From positions 82,923 through 146,922 of the forward strand of contig DASVTZ010000105.1 of NCBI GenBank assembly GCA_036387335.1: a stretch of 64,000 nt of DNA, in the 5' to 3' direction. The DNA is from Longimicrobium sp. GTDB taxonomy: Bacteria > Gemmatimonadota > Gemmatimonadetes > Longimicrobiales > Longimicrobiaceae. The notes under the pieces were generated by a model. It was not told the DNA's origin, ran no database searches, and worked only from the letters and a program-made list of their open reading frames with translations. Within the stretch, counting starts at the first letter, position 1. Every line of letters begins with the position of its first letter. The translations under genes and the position numbers were made by a program. Positions 17,355-25,997 of the stretch are shown piece after piece.

Positions 17355-17720
17355 ATGAAGATTCTGGTTGCGGACGACGATCCGCTGATCGTACAGATCC
17401 TCCGCGCGGGGCTGCGTGCCCAGGGGTGGGACGTGGTCGTGGCCGCGGACGCCATGCAGGTGTCGATGTTCGCCATGAACGCCGCTCCCGACGCGATCCT
17501 GCTGGACATCAACATGCCCGGCGGCACGGGTGTCACGGCCCTCAAGCGCCTCAAGCAGTCGGTGAAGACGGCACACATCCCCGTCGTCGTGCTGAGCGGC
17601 ACCACCGATCCACAGATCCCCGACACCGTGCGCGAAATGGGCGCCCAGACCTTTCTGCCGAAGCCGGTGGACCTGGACGAGGTGGTGCGGGTGCTGAACG
17701 GGCTGCTGGGCACGGGCTGA
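17355..17720 (+). CDS. Single-domain response regulator
   Basis: A 121-residue receiver: MKILVADDDPLIVQIL, phosphoacceptor in AILLDINMPGGTG, VVLSGTT with the conserved Ser/Thr position and FLPKPVD with the Lys. The longer open frame upstream to 16944 lies over the divergent HPt gene and is not used. It sits between the HPt gene and the second hybrid kinase. Confidence 0.92.
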   Translation: MKILVADDDPLIVQILRAGLRAQGWDVVVAADAMQVSMFAMNAAPDAILLDINMPGGTGVTALKRLKQSVKTAHIPVVVLSGTTDPQIPDTVREMGAQTFLPKPVDLDEVVRVLNGLLGTG

Positions 17721-17724
17721 AGGA

Positions 17725-18004
17725 AGTGCGTTAGTGCGTTAGTGCGTTAGTGCGGGTGGACGGCGCGTTGCCTCGGTTTGTCATCCCGAGCGACGCGCTT
17801 CTCCGTTCTGGCCCGTGCCGCGAACCGCGGCGCGGAGCGAAGGATCTACTGCGCGTACCGAGAACCCGTGGTCACCCGCAGGCCTCCTGCCTCACGGGCT
17901 AGATCCTTCGGTCGCCGCGCAAGTATGGTGTGCACGGCGGCGGCGGGTGGGCGGCTCCCTCAGGATGACATGAACGCACGTACGCACTAACGCACTAACG
18001 CACT
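17725..18004. repeat. Nested repeat: family D ends around family C copy 2
   Basis: The outer arms are tandem GTGCGTTA units (17725-17752) and their inverted copy (17977-18004). Inside lie inverted ends TGTCATCCCGAG (17779-17790) and CTCAGGATGACA (17959-17970) with internal GAAGGATCTA / TAGATCCTTC. It fills the gap between two convergent genes, and the right outer arm supplies the last codons and stop of the kinase at 17987-20080. Confidence 0.8.
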
Positions 18005-20080
18005 TCCATCCAGCACCCGCCGCACGGCGTGCAGCAGCGTCGACGGGTCGAACGGCTTCTGGAGGAAGGCCATGCCGTCGTCGAGCACGCCGTGGTGGAC
18101 GATGGCGTCGTCGGTGTAGCCGGAGGTGAAGAGGACGCCGGCTTCAGGACGCAGCGACGCCATGCGCTCGGCGACTTCGCGGCCGCTCATCCCCGGCATC
18201 ACCACGTCGGTCACCAGCAGGTGGATGGGGCCGGGGTGCGCCTCCGCCACGGTGAGCGCCTCGGCGCCGGCGGCGGCGGCGAGCACGGTGTAGCCGGCGC
18301 GGGTGAGTACGCGATGGCCCAGGCGGCGCACGCTCTCCTCGTCCTCCACCAGCAGGATCGTCTCGGTGCCGCCGCGAAGTTCGCCGCCGCGGGCGGGGCC
18401 CTGCGGCGCGGGCACGCCGTCCACGCGGGGAAGGTAGACCTTGAAGCTGGTTCCCCGCCCCACCTCGCTGTACACCCACACGTGCCCGCCGCTCTGGTGC
18501 ACGATCCCGTACACGGTCGCCAGCCCCAGCCCCGTTCCCCGCCCCGGCTCCTTGGTGGTGAAGAACGGGTCGAAGGCGCGCGCCCGCGTCTCGGCGTCCA
18601 TCCCCTGCCCGGAGTCGCTCACCGCCACCATCACGTACGCCCCCGGCTTCACCGAGGGGTGGCGGCGGGCGTAGTCCTCGTCCAGCCAGACGTTGCGCGT
18701 CTCCACCGTCAGCTTGCCGCCACCGGGCATGGCGTCGCGGGCGTTCAGGGCCAGGTTCATCAGCACCTGCTCCATCTGCCCGGGGTCCGCGCGCACGGCG
18801 CCCAGCCCGGGGTCGGCGCTGGTGCGGAAGTCGATGTCCTCGCCCAGCAGGCGGCGCAGGAGCCGGTCGGCGCGCGCTACGGTGTCGTTCAGGTCCACCA
18901 CGCGCATCTGCAGCACCTGGCGGCGGCTGAAGGCGAGGAGCTGCTGTGTCAGCTCGGCGGCGCGCCCGCTCACCGTCTCGATCTCCTCCAGGTCCTCCCG
19001 CATCGGGCTCCCCTCCGGGAGGTCGATGAGGAGGAGCTGCGCGTTTCCCTTGATGACGGTGAGCAGGTTGTTGAAGTCGTGCGCCACGCCCCCCGCAAGC
19101 CGCCCCACCGTCTCCATCTTCTGCGCCTGCTGCAGGTCGTACTGGCTCTGGCGAAGCGCTTCCTCGGCCCGCCTGCGCTCGGTGGTGTCCTCCATGATCC
19201 CGACGGTGAAGCAGGGGGCGCCCGCCGCGTCCCGCACCAGCGACACGTTCAGGTGGGTCCACAGGATGGCGCCGTCGCTGCGGAAGTAGCGCTTCTCCAC
19301 CTGGTAGTGCGTGCACTCGCCCGCCACCAGGTCGCCGAACAGCTCCCAGTCCGCCGCCACGTCCTCCGGGTGGGTGATCTGGCTGAAGAGCATCTCGTGG
19401 AGCTCTTCGGCGGAGTAGCCCAGCATCGACTGGAGGGCGCGGTTGGTGCGCACCAGGCGGCCGTGCAGGTCCACGATGGCCATCCCCACCGCCGCCTCGT
19501 CGAAGAGGGCGCGGAGCTGCGATTCGCTGGCGCGCAGCGACTCCTCGGTGCGCAGGCGCTCCGCCCGGTCGCTCCGCGCGTCGAACTCGCTGGAGACCGC
19601 CACGGCCAGGTCGCGCAGCATCGCCACTTCGTCGCCGGTCCACTCGCGCGGCCCTGGAGCGGTCACGCAGAGCGAGCCCAGCGTCTCCCCATCCGCGCCG
19701 GTGAGGGGGACTCCGGCGTAGGCCACCACGCCGTACTCGGCCACCGCGGGGTTGTGCCTCAGCACGGGATGCTGGCGCGCGTCGGCCACGACCAGCGGCT
19801 CGCCGGTCTCCACCACGTACCGGCAGAAGGAGTGCGACAGCGGCGAGTGGCGGCCGGCGGGGTGCGGCCCATCGCCGGCGCACCCCCTGAAGATCTGCCG
19901 CGCGCCGTCGATCACCGTCACCATCCCCGCGGGCGCGCGAAGGAGCCGCGCGGCCAGCCGGGCGAAGCGGTCGAACGCCTCGTCACCGCCGGCCGCCTGC
20001 TCTGGATCCGGCATGGACTCGTGAAGAGGTGCGGTATCGATCATGCCTCCCAGTGCGGGGAGGTACGGGTTTGCTGTCAT
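17987..20080 (-). CDS. Hybrid sensor histidine kinase, GAF-PAS-HisKA-HATPase-REC
   Basis: A 697-residue soluble kinase. GAF at about 30-175 (GRHSPLSHSFCRYVVETGEP), PAS/PAC at about 185-315 (LGYSAEELHEMLFSQITHPED), HisKA with GGVAHDFNNLLTVIKGNAQ near 330, HATPase with NLALNARDAMPGGG, DSGQGMD and GRGTGLGLATVYG at about 430-550, and a C-terminal receiver with LVEDEESVRRL, DVVMPGMSG and LQKPFD. The HisKA type (HDFNN) matches kinases that use nitrogen-regulation-like dimerisation helices. The last residues GSALVR come from the flanking family D repeat. Confidence 0.92.
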   Translation of the reverse strand: MTANPYLPALGGMIDTAPLHESMPDPEQAAGGDEAFDRFARLAARLLRAPAGMVTVIDGARQIFRGCAGDGPHPAGRHSPLSHSFCRYVVETGEPLVVADARQHPVLRHNPAVAEYGVVAYAGVPLTGADGETLGSLCVTAPGPREWTGDEVAMLRDLAVAVSSEFDARSDRAERLRTEESLRASESQLRALFDEAAVGMAIVDLHGRLVRTNRALQSMLGYSAEELHEMLFSQITHPEDVAADWELFGDLVAGECTHYQVEKRYFRSDGAILWTHLNVSLVRDAAGAPCFTVGIMEDTTERRRAEEALRQSQYDLQQAQKMETVGRLAGGVAHDFNNLLTVIKGNAQLLLIDLPEGSPMREDLEEIETVSGRAAELTQQLLAFSRRQVLQMRVVDLNDTVARADRLLRRLLGEDIDFRTSADPGLGAVRADPGQMEQVLMNLALNARDAMPGGGKLTVETRNVWLDEDYARRHPSVKPGAYVMVAVSDSGQGMDAETRARAFDPFFTTKEPGRGTGLGLATVYGIVHQSGGHVWVYSEVGRGTSFKVYLPRVDGVPAPQGPARGGELRGGTETILLVEDEESVRRLGHRVLTRAGYTVLAAAAGAEALTVAEAHPGPIHLLVTDVVMPGMSGREVAERMASLRPEAGVLFTSGYTDDAIVHHGVLDDGMAFLQKPFDPSTLLHAVRRVLDGSALVR

Positions 20081-20307
20081 CTATTCCTGCGTGGAAAAGC
20101 GGTGCTGGTTGAGTCCGCGAGATTCGGCGTCAAGCGTGAGTGTAGTGGTGGTTCAGCACGGATCGGGCCAGGTTGTACAGACCGTATGCACTTGCTCCCC
20201 GGTCACCCACCGCCGGTTCCGCAGGGCGCGAAAGGCGCGTCGCACCGCCGGCGGCACCGTCTTGCGGCCCGTGAAACGGAGAGCGCCGGGGGATGGCGTA
20301 CAAGCCG

Positions 20308-20336
20308 TTGACACGCTTACTTCTACGGTCTAGCGT
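20308..20336 (+). promoter_or_regulatory. Predicted sigma70-type promoter of the hydroxylase operon
   Basis: TTGACA (20308-20313), 17-bp spacer, TAGCGT (20331-20336), 38 bp before the ATG of the 2Fe-2S subunit gene. The -35 is consensus and the spacing ideal; the -10 is weak. Confidence 0.6.
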
Positions 20337-20374
20337 TACTCGAGCCCCGCGCACCCGTCACCCGTGCCCCGCCC

Positions 20375-20899
20375 ATGAAGGACCTGCTCACCCTACGCGT
20401 AAACGGCGACGTGCACGAGGTGGCCGTCCCCACGCACTGGACGCTCCTGGAAGCGCTGCGCTACGCCGTGGGGCTCACCGGCAGCAAGCAGGGGTGCGAC
20501 AAGGGCGACTGCGGCGCGTGCACCGTGTGGGTGGACGGCGTGCCGACGCTCTCGTGCATCACCCCCGTCTACGAGGGTGTAGGCCACGAGGTGAGGACGG
20601 TGGAGGGCCTCGCCGGCTTCCGCACGCCGCCGGGGACGCCGCACCCGCTGCAGGACGCCTTCGACCTGTGCGGCGCCGCGCAGTGCGGCTTCTGTACGCC
20701 GGGGATCCTGATGAGTGCGGCGGCGCTGCTGGAAGAGAACACGGCCCCCACGCGTGACGAGATCCGCGAGGCGCTCTCCGGCAACCTGTGCCGGTGCACC
20801 GGCTACACCAAGATCCTGGACGCGGTGGAGATGGCGGCCGGGCGCATGGTCCCCCCCACCCCCGGCGGCGTAGGGGAGGGGAGCACTCCGCGTGCGTAA
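20375..20899 (+). CDS. Molybdenum hydroxylase 2Fe-2S subunit
   Basis: A 174-residue protein with the two-cluster layout of xanthine dehydrogenase-family small subunits. An N-terminal plant-ferredoxin domain carries GSKQGCDKGDCGACTVWVDG plus a later Cys (LSCI). A helical C-terminal domain carries CGAAQCGFCTPG and NLCRCTGY. It passes electrons from the molybdenum site to the acceptor. Length fits the family. It overlaps the next gene by 8 bp, and the large subunit starts at 21338. No FAD-binding middle subunit is present between or near them. Confidence 0.93.
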   Translation: MKDLLTLRVNGDVHEVAVPTHWTLLEALRYAVGLTGSKQGCDKGDCGACTVWVDGVPTLSCITPVYEGVGHEVRTVEGLAGFRTPPGTPHPLQDAFDLCGAAQCGFCTPGILMSAAALLEENTAPTRDEIREALSGNLCRCTGYTKILDAVEMAAGRMVPPTPGGVGEGSTPRA

Positions 20900-21341
20900 G
20901 GAAGATCGGAACCGTTGGGTGGTCTCGCCGGCGCTCAAGGCCAGGATGACGGAGGTGGCGCGGGGCTTCCGCAAGGCGCCCACCCCCCAGCGAGGCGATC
21001 CTCTGGCGGGCGTTGCGGGGAGAGGCGCTGGACGGCGCAAGTTCCGGCGCCAGCAGCCGATCGGTCCGTTCATCGTGGACTTCTACTGCTCCACCGAGCG
21101 CCTGATCGTCGAAGTGGACGGCGGCGTGCACGAGACGCAGCGCGAGCGTGATTCCGAGCGCCAGGCGCTGCTGGAGTCCCTGGATCTCCGCTTCGTTCGC
21201 CTGCCCGCCGTCATAGTCGAGACCAACCTGCCCGCCGCGCTCCGCGCGATAGGCCGGGCATTCACGAGCAGTTCTCCCCTCCCCCACCCCGCCCCCCTTG
21301 TGGGGGAGGGGCCGGGGGAGGGGGGTACGGAGGCCGCATGA
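20892..21341 (+). CDS. DUF559 domain protein (endonuclease-like fold)
   Basis: A 149-residue protein read from GTG 20892. It has the DUF559 pattern: ARGFRKAPTP.. near the start, then KFRRQQPIGPFIVDFYC, LIVEVDGGVHETQ and LRFVRLPA. DUF559 is related to Vsr/PD-(D/E)XK nucleases; the acidic residues of DFYC and EVDGG are present. It interrupts a molybdenum hydroxylase operon, overlapping the gene before by 8 bp and the gene after by 4 bp. Its last 25 residues (HPAPLVGEGPGEGG) are encoded by a G/C-rich palindromic repeat. A role in the hydroxylase pathway is not implied by the family. Confidence 0.85.
   Translation: MRKEDRNRWVVSPALKARMTEVARGFRKAPTPQRGDPLAGVAGRGAGRRKFRRQQPIGPFIVDFYCSTERLIVEVDGGVHETQRERDSERQALLESLDLRFVRLPAVIVETNLPAALRAIGRAFTSSSPLPHPAPLVGEGPGEGGTEAA
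21277..21330. repeat. G/C-run palindrome (repeat family G) within a gene 3' end
   Basis: CCCCTCCCCCACCCC and GGGGGAGGGGCCGGGGGAGG arms around TTGTG. A similar element lies at 38463-38517. Here it encodes the C-terminal tail of the DUF559 protein. G-run spacing would permit quadruplex formation. Confidence 0.65.
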
Positions 21342-23839
21342 GCACTGATCCGCAGGAGTTCGAGAGCGCCCGCGGCGGCGTGCCGCTGGACGAGCCGGAG
21401 GTCGCCGAGCGTGGCACCCCGGTGATCGACCACGCCCCCTCGCACGCCGGCGAGCCGGTGGACGACGTGGACGAGGCGGAGGAGAGCGCGCCGCTGAACG
21501 TCATCGGGAGCCGGCAGCGCAAGACGGACGGGTTGGAGAAGTCCACCGGCCGCGCGCGCTACACCGACGACCTGGCGTTCCCCGGGATGCTGCACGGCAA
21601 GATCCTGCGCTCGCCGCACCCGCACGCCCGCATCGTCAGCATCGACGCGTCGCGGGCGCTGGCGCTCCCGGGCGTGCACGCGGTGGTCACCGGCGACGAG
21701 ATGCCGATCCCGTTCGGCATCATCGTGTGGACGCCGGACGAGCAGGCGCTCGCCACCGAAAAGGTGCGCTACATCGGCGACGCGGTGGCGGCGGTGGCGG
21801 CCGTGGATGAGGACACGGCCAACCGCGCGCTGGGCCTCATCCGTGTGGAGTACGAGGTGCTGGAGGCGATCCTCGATCCCTTCGAGTCCGCGCGCCGCAC
21901 CGACGTGCAGATCCACGAGGCCAAGAAGGCGGGCCACAACGGCAACATCTCCAAGATCGTAAAGCTGGACTTCGGCGAGGTGGACCGCGGGCTGGCCGAG
22001 AGCGACCTGGTGATCGGGGGCGAGTACTTCTTCGAGGGGACCACGCACACCCCCATCGAGCCGCACTGCGCCATCGGGCAGTGGGAGGAGGGCGGCGCGC
22101 CGGGCGGGCGGCTGACGGTGTGGTCGTCCACGCAGGTGCCGCACTACCTGCACCGCGAGCTGGCCAAGGTGCTGGAGCTGCATCCCGCCAAGGTGCGCGT
22201 GGTGCAGCCGCACGTGGGCGGCGGCTTCGGCGGCAAGAGCGAGCCGTTCGACCTGGAGTTCTGCGTCGCCAAGCTGGCGATGAAGACGGGGCGCCCCGTC
22301 AAGATCCTGTACACTCGCGAGGAGGTGTTCCTGGCCCACCGCGGCCGGCACCCCTTCCACATGAAGTACCGGGTGGGCGCCACCGCCGATGGCAAGCTCA
22401 AGGCGGTGGACGCGAAGACGCTGCTGGACGGCGGCGCGTACTCGTCGTTCGGGCTGGTGACGACGTACTACAGCGGCCAGCTCCTGGCCGCGCCGTACGA
22501 GATCCCGGCGTACCGCTTCGACAGCACGCGCGTCTTCACCAACAAGCCGGCGTGCGGCCCCAAGCGCGGACACGGCAGCGTGCAGCCGCGCTTCGCCTTC
22601 GAAGTCACGCTCGACAAGCTGGCCGAGCGGCTGCGCATCGACCCCATCGAGCTGCGCCGCCGCAACTTCATGGGGAGCTTCCGGCGGACCGTGAACGAGC
22701 TGCGCGTGACCTCCAACGGCTTCATGGAGTGCCTGGACTCGGTGGAGGCGGCGAGCGGGTGGCGGGAGCGGCGCGGGAAGCTGGGCTTCGGGCGCGGGCT
22801 GGGGGTGGCGGGATCGTGCTACATCAGCGGCACCAACTACCCCATCTACCCCAACCGTATGCCGCAGTCCGCCGTGCAGCTCCAGGTGGACCGCTCGGGG
22901 CGCGTGGCCGTCTTCAGCGGCGCGTCGGACATCGGGCAGGGCTCCACCTCGCTGGTGGCGTACATCGTCTGCGAGGAGCTGGGCGTGCCGCTGGACCACG
23001 TGCGCGTCCTCCCCTCGGACACGGACTTCACGCCGGTCGACCTGGGAAGCTACTCCAGCCGCGTGACCTTCATGCTGGGGAACGCGTGCATCGACGCCGC
23101 GCGCAAGCTCAAGGCGCAGGTGCAGGAGGCGGTGGGCGAGGAGTGGGGCGTATCCCCCAAGCGCGTCCTCCTGGCCGGCGGCCGCGCGATGGACGCGCGC
23201 GACACGGGGCGCAACATCTCCATCGTCGAGGCGTTCAACCTGGCCGAGGCGAAGCACGGCACCCTCGGATCAGTTGGCTCCTACAACACTCCGCGCGACG
23301 TGCACGGCGAGTACCGCGGCGGCACCATCGGCGCGTCGCCGGCCTACTCCTTTACCGCGCACGTGGCGGAGGTGGAGGTGGACGTGGAGACCGGCTTCGT
23401 GGACGTGAAGTCGATCTGGATCGCGCACGACTGCGGGCGCGCGCTGAACCCCACCATCGTCGAGGGGCAGATCGAGGGCTCGGCGTACATGGGCTTCGGC
23501 GAGGCGCTGATGGAGGAGCACGTCTTCAAGGACGCGGACCATGGGCGCGCGGGGCTGCACAACGCGCCCTCGCTCCTGGACTACCGCGTCCCCACCTCGC
23601 TGGACACGCCGGAGATGACGGCGCTGATCGTGGAATCGATCGACCCGGAGGGCCCGTACGGCGCCAAGGAGGCGGGCGAGGGTCCGCTGCACTCCACCAT
23701 CCCCGCCATCGCCAACGCCATCTACGACGCGGTGGGCGTGCGCATGGACTCGCTTCCCTTCTCGCCCCCCCGCGTCTGGCGCGCCCTGCAGCAGAAGGCC
23801 GCACAAGCGCACGAGCCCGAGCGCATCGCCGCAGACTGA
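21338..23839 (+). CDS. Molybdenum hydroxylase large (molybdopterin-binding) subunit
   Basis: An 833-residue protein of the xanthine dehydrogenase/4-hydroxybenzoyl-CoA reductase alpha family. The N-terminal hammerhead domain starts at RQRKTDGLEKSTGRARYTDD. Molybdopterin-binding segments include VRVVQPHVGGGFGGKSEPF, GPKRGHGSVQPRFAFE, GASDIGQGSTSL, GSYSSRVTF and GPYGAKEAGEGP. The last holds the usual catalytic Glu. About 50 extra acidic residues precede the hammerhead. Substrate undetermined: the family oxidises purines, aldehydes, CO and aromatic CoA esters, and the CO dehydrogenase active-site loop is not seen. It overlaps the DUF559 gene by 4 bp. Confidence 0.92.
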   Translation: MSTDPQEFESARGGVPLDEPEVAERGTPVIDHAPSHAGEPVDDVDEAEESAPLNVIGSRQRKTDGLEKSTGRARYTDDLAFPGMLHGKILRSPHPHARIVSIDASRALALPGVHAVVTGDEMPIPFGIIVWTPDEQALATEKVRYIGDAVAAVAAVDEDTANRALGLIRVEYEVLEAILDPFESARRTDVQIHEAKKAGHNGNISKIVKLDFGEVDRGLAESDLVIGGEYFFEGTTHTPIEPHCAIGQWEEGGAPGGRLTVWSSTQVPHYLHRELAKVLELHPAKVRVVQPHVGGGFGGKSEPFDLEFCVAKLAMKTGRPVKILYTREEVFLAHRGRHPFHMKYRVGATADGKLKAVDAKTLLDGGAYSSFGLVTTYYSGQLLAAPYEIPAYRFDSTRVFTNKPACGPKRGHGSVQPRFAFEVTLDKLAERLRIDPIELRRRNFMGSFRRTVNELRVTSNGFMECLDSVEAASGWRERRGKLGFGRGLGVAGSCYISGTNYPIYPNRMPQSAVQLQVDRSGRVAVFSGASDIGQGSTSLVAYIVCEELGVPLDHVRVLPSDTDFTPVDLGSYSSRVTFMLGNACIDAARKLKAQVQEAVGEEWGVSPKRVLLAGGRAMDARDTGRNISIVEAFNLAEAKHGTLGSVGSYNTPRDVHGEYRGGTIGASPAYSFTAHVAEVEVDVETGFVDVKSIWIAHDCGRALNPTIVEGQIEGSAYMGFGEALMEEHVFKDADHGRAGLHNAPSLLDYRVPTSLDTPEMTALIVESIDPEGPYGAKEAGEGPLHSTIPAIANAIYDAVGVRMDSLPFSPPRVWRALQQKAAQAHEPERIAAD

Positions 23840-23849
23840 GAGCGACTCG

Positions 23850-24401
23850 ATGAAGATCCTGAAGCTGCCTCGCGAAGCTACGGTTGAAGACCTTTACGAG
23901 CTCGATCAGAAGGGGGAGCTCGTCAACGGAGAGATCGTTCTGATGACGCCGACGGGATTTCTGCCGCACCGTGCGGCGCTGAACGTCACCTTCCACCTAC
24001 GGGCGCTCGAGGCGGAGCGCGCCGGCTACGCCATCGGCGACGGTGCGGCGTTCGTGGTGGATCTTCCGAGCCGCAAGTCGTTCAGCCCGGATGCCGCATG
24101 GTACACCGGCGAGCCCACCGGCGGCCGATTCATGCAGGGTGCCCCCGAGTTCGCCGTGGAGGTGCGCAGCGAGGGCGACTACGGTCTGCGCGCCGAGCGC
24201 GAGCTTATGGCGAAGCGCGCCGACTACTTCGCTGCCGGAACGCAGGTGGTGTGGGACGTGGATGTGCTGCGCGATGAGGTGATTCGCGTGTTCAGGGCGA
24301 CCGAGCCGGACACGCCCGTGATCTACCATCGCGGCGAGACGGCGGAGGCGGAGCCCGCGGTACCCGGCTGGCGCTTTCTCGTCAATAATCTGTGGCTCTG
24401 A
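23850..24401 (+). CDS. Uma2 family endonuclease-like protein (DUF820)
   Basis: A 183-residue protein with the Uma2 layout: ATVEDLYELDQKGELVNGEIV near the N-terminus, SFSPDAAWYTGEP, PEFAVEVRSEGDYGLRAERE and ADYFAAGTQVVWDVD. This is a restriction-enzyme-like PD-(D/E)XK core with Asp, and Glu-Val-Arg in place of ExK. Uma2 proteins are common and of unclear function. It follows the hydroxylase gene by 10 bp on the same strand, perhaps by readthrough. Confidence 0.9.
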   Translation: MKILKLPREATVEDLYELDQKGELVNGEIVLMTPTGFLPHRAALNVTFHLRALEAERAGYAIGDGAAFVVDLPSRKSFSPDAAWYTGEPTGGRFMQGAPEFAVEVRSEGDYGLRAERELMAKRADYFAAGTQVVWDVDVLRDEVIRVFRATEPDTPVIYHRGETAEAEPAVPGWRFLVNNLWL

Positions 24402-24462
24402 CGCTGGCCCGGACGTAAACACCCCCTCCCGATCGTGCCGCTTCCCACCACCCCCCAGGACC

Positions 24463-25119
24463 ATGCGAGCACTTGCACGGGTAGCAGCGCTAGCCGCACT
24501 CTCCGCCTGCTCGGCCAATGCGCCGGAGCAGGAGGAGGCTGCGCAGGGCTCCCCGCGAGCGGCACAAAGCTCCACCCCGGTAGCGCAGGTTGCGGCGCTT
24601 CCAGGCATAGAGGACCGGGCCGGGTGGCGTGCGCTCCTTGGCTGGGGAGAGGACTGCGAGGAGCGCCGCAGCGCGACGGCGGCCGCCGAGATGGGCGCCG
24701 GACTCGAGGTGGATACGCTCGGCGAGGGGCGCTACCTCGTACAGGTGCTGTGTTACCCGGGCGCATACCAGCCCGGGAAGCTCGTCTTCGTCCAGGGGCC
24801 GGGCCGCTCGTCCGCCCCGCTGCGCCTTCCGGGCGACGGCGAGGAAATCTCCCCCGAAGACTCCATCCCGTACGTGAACGGCATCACCGAGTTCGACCGC
24901 GCCACGAGAGAGCTGGAGGTCTTTTCGAAGTCGCGCGGAATCGGTGACTGCGGCAAGCTCGTCCGCTTCGCCTTCCCGCGCGGTGTTCCCACGGTGAAGT
25001 GGCAGCGCGGCCAGGGGTGCGGGGACGCGGACCCGCCCATCATGGAGCCGCATGAGTGGCCGCTCATCCCGCCCGGCTCGGGCGCAGCGCCGGGAGCTGG
25101 AGGTACGGCGGGTCTTTGA
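24463..25119 (+). CDS. Lipoprotein, DUF1176-like
   Basis: A 218-residue protein with a lipoprotein signal (VAALAALSAC, acylated Cys near residue 16). The mature region has a Trp..Cys pattern (LLGWGEDCEERR), then YLVQVLCYPGAYQPGKLVFV and EFDRATRELEVFSKSRGIGDCGK, which resembles DUF1176 proteins that form a beta-rich secreted domain with two disulfides. The last 25 residues are proline- and glycine-rich. Family assignment is by pattern only. Confidence 0.7.
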   Translation: MRALARVAALAALSACSANAPEQEEAAQGSPRAAQSSTPVAQVAALPGIEDRAGWRALLGWGEDCEERRSATAAAEMGAGLEVDTLGEGRYLVQVLCYPGAYQPGKLVFVQGPGRSSAPLRLPGDGEEISPEDSIPYVNGITEFDRATRELEVFSKSRGIGDCGKLVRFAFPRGVPTVKWQRGQGCGDADPPIMEPHEWPLIPPGSGAAPGAGGTAGL

Positions 25120-25177
25120 GGATGCGGGGGCATTCCGCGCGGAGTGCAGCACGACTTACGAGCGACCTGGAGCCTTC

Positions 25178-25780
25178 ATGCGCCGCCTTCCGCTCTTTCC
25201 GCTGCCGGTGGTGCTCTTTCCAGGCGGGCCGATGCCGCTGCACATCTTTGAGCCGCGGTACAGGCAGATGATGGCGCACTGCGTGGAGGGCGACCGCACG
25301 TTCGGGCTGGTGTACCACGATCCGGACCGCGCGGGGCCGTACGTCGTGGAGCCCGGCCACGTGGGATGCACGGCAAAGATCCTCAACTACCAGCCGCTCC
25401 CCGATGGGCGCTCGCTGGTGCTCGTTCGCGGCGGAGAGCGGTTCGAGGTGGAGGACGGCATCGAGTCGCCCAACCTGTACTGGGAGTGCGTCGCCGTGCC
25501 GTACGCGGACGAGGACGCGGCGGAGTTCGGGCTGATGGAGCACCGGCGCCGCTCCATCGAGCTCTTTTACGATGTGCTGGACCAGGTCGTCCGCCATCCG
25601 CGGCCCTTCCCGGAGATCGATGCGGAGGAGGAGACGGCGTTCCAGCTTGCGCAGGCGATCCGCGTGGATCCCGCGTGGCAGCAGCGCCTCTTGGAGCTCC
25701 GCTCCGAGCGCGAGCGGCTGGACCATCTCGATCACCTTCTTCGCTCCGTGCTCGAGGCCGGCCCAGATGACGAGGATTGA
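25178..25780 (+). CDS. LON substrate-binding domain protein
   Basis: A 200-residue protein made only of the Lon N-terminal domain: MRRLPLFPLPVVLFPGGPMP, LHIFEPRYRQMM, FGLVYHD, VGCTAKILNYQPLPDGR and LVLVRGGERFEVE, with a helical C-terminal half (RLLELRSERERLDHLDHLLR). No AAA or protease domain. Such stand-alone proteins are thought to bind protein substrates or act in proteolysis adaptors. An AGCGACCTGGAG Shine-Dalgarno region precedes ATG 25178, favouring it over the longer frame from 25052. Confidence 0.88.
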   Translation: MRRLPLFPLPVVLFPGGPMPLHIFEPRYRQMMAHCVEGDRTFGLVYHDPDRAGPYVVEPGHVGCTAKILNYQPLPDGRSLVLVRGGERFEVEDGIESPNLYWECVAVPYADEDAAEFGLMEHRRRSIELFYDVLDQVVRHPRPFPEIDAEEETAFQLAQAIRVDPAWQQRLLELRSERERLDHLDHLLRSVLEAGPDDED

Positions 25781-25801
25781 TGCAATGCCGGCATCCTTTG
25801 G

Positions 25802-25962
25802 CCTCACGCGGAGACGCGGAGACGCAGAGAAGAGCGACGGCCTCACACAGAGAACACAGAGGGAACTGAAAGCCACAGAGAAAAACTTTGCTGTTCTTTC
25901 TCTGTGCCTCTGTGTCTCTGTGTGGGCCTGCTTTTCTTCGCGTCTCCGCGCCTCCGCGTGAG
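25802..25962. repeat. Large inverted repeat (family F)
   Basis: Outer arms CTCACGCGGAGACGCGG and CCGCGCCTCCGCGTGAG enclose inner arms CACACAGAGAACACAGAG and CTCTGTGTCTCTGTGTG, with a core around CTGAAAGCCACAG. Fragments of the same words occur at 1389-1412, 39528-39606 and near 40430 and 42110. It may act as a terminator between the LON and DUF1460 genes. Confidence 0.75.
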
Positions 25963-25997
25963 ATGCAGTTTACACCCTTTCCCCCGCGCAGAACCCA

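Noticed and set aside
21277..21330. Rho-independent terminator inside the DUF559 gene
   Set aside because: The palindrome has no T-tract and lies within coding sequence; translation continues to 21341.
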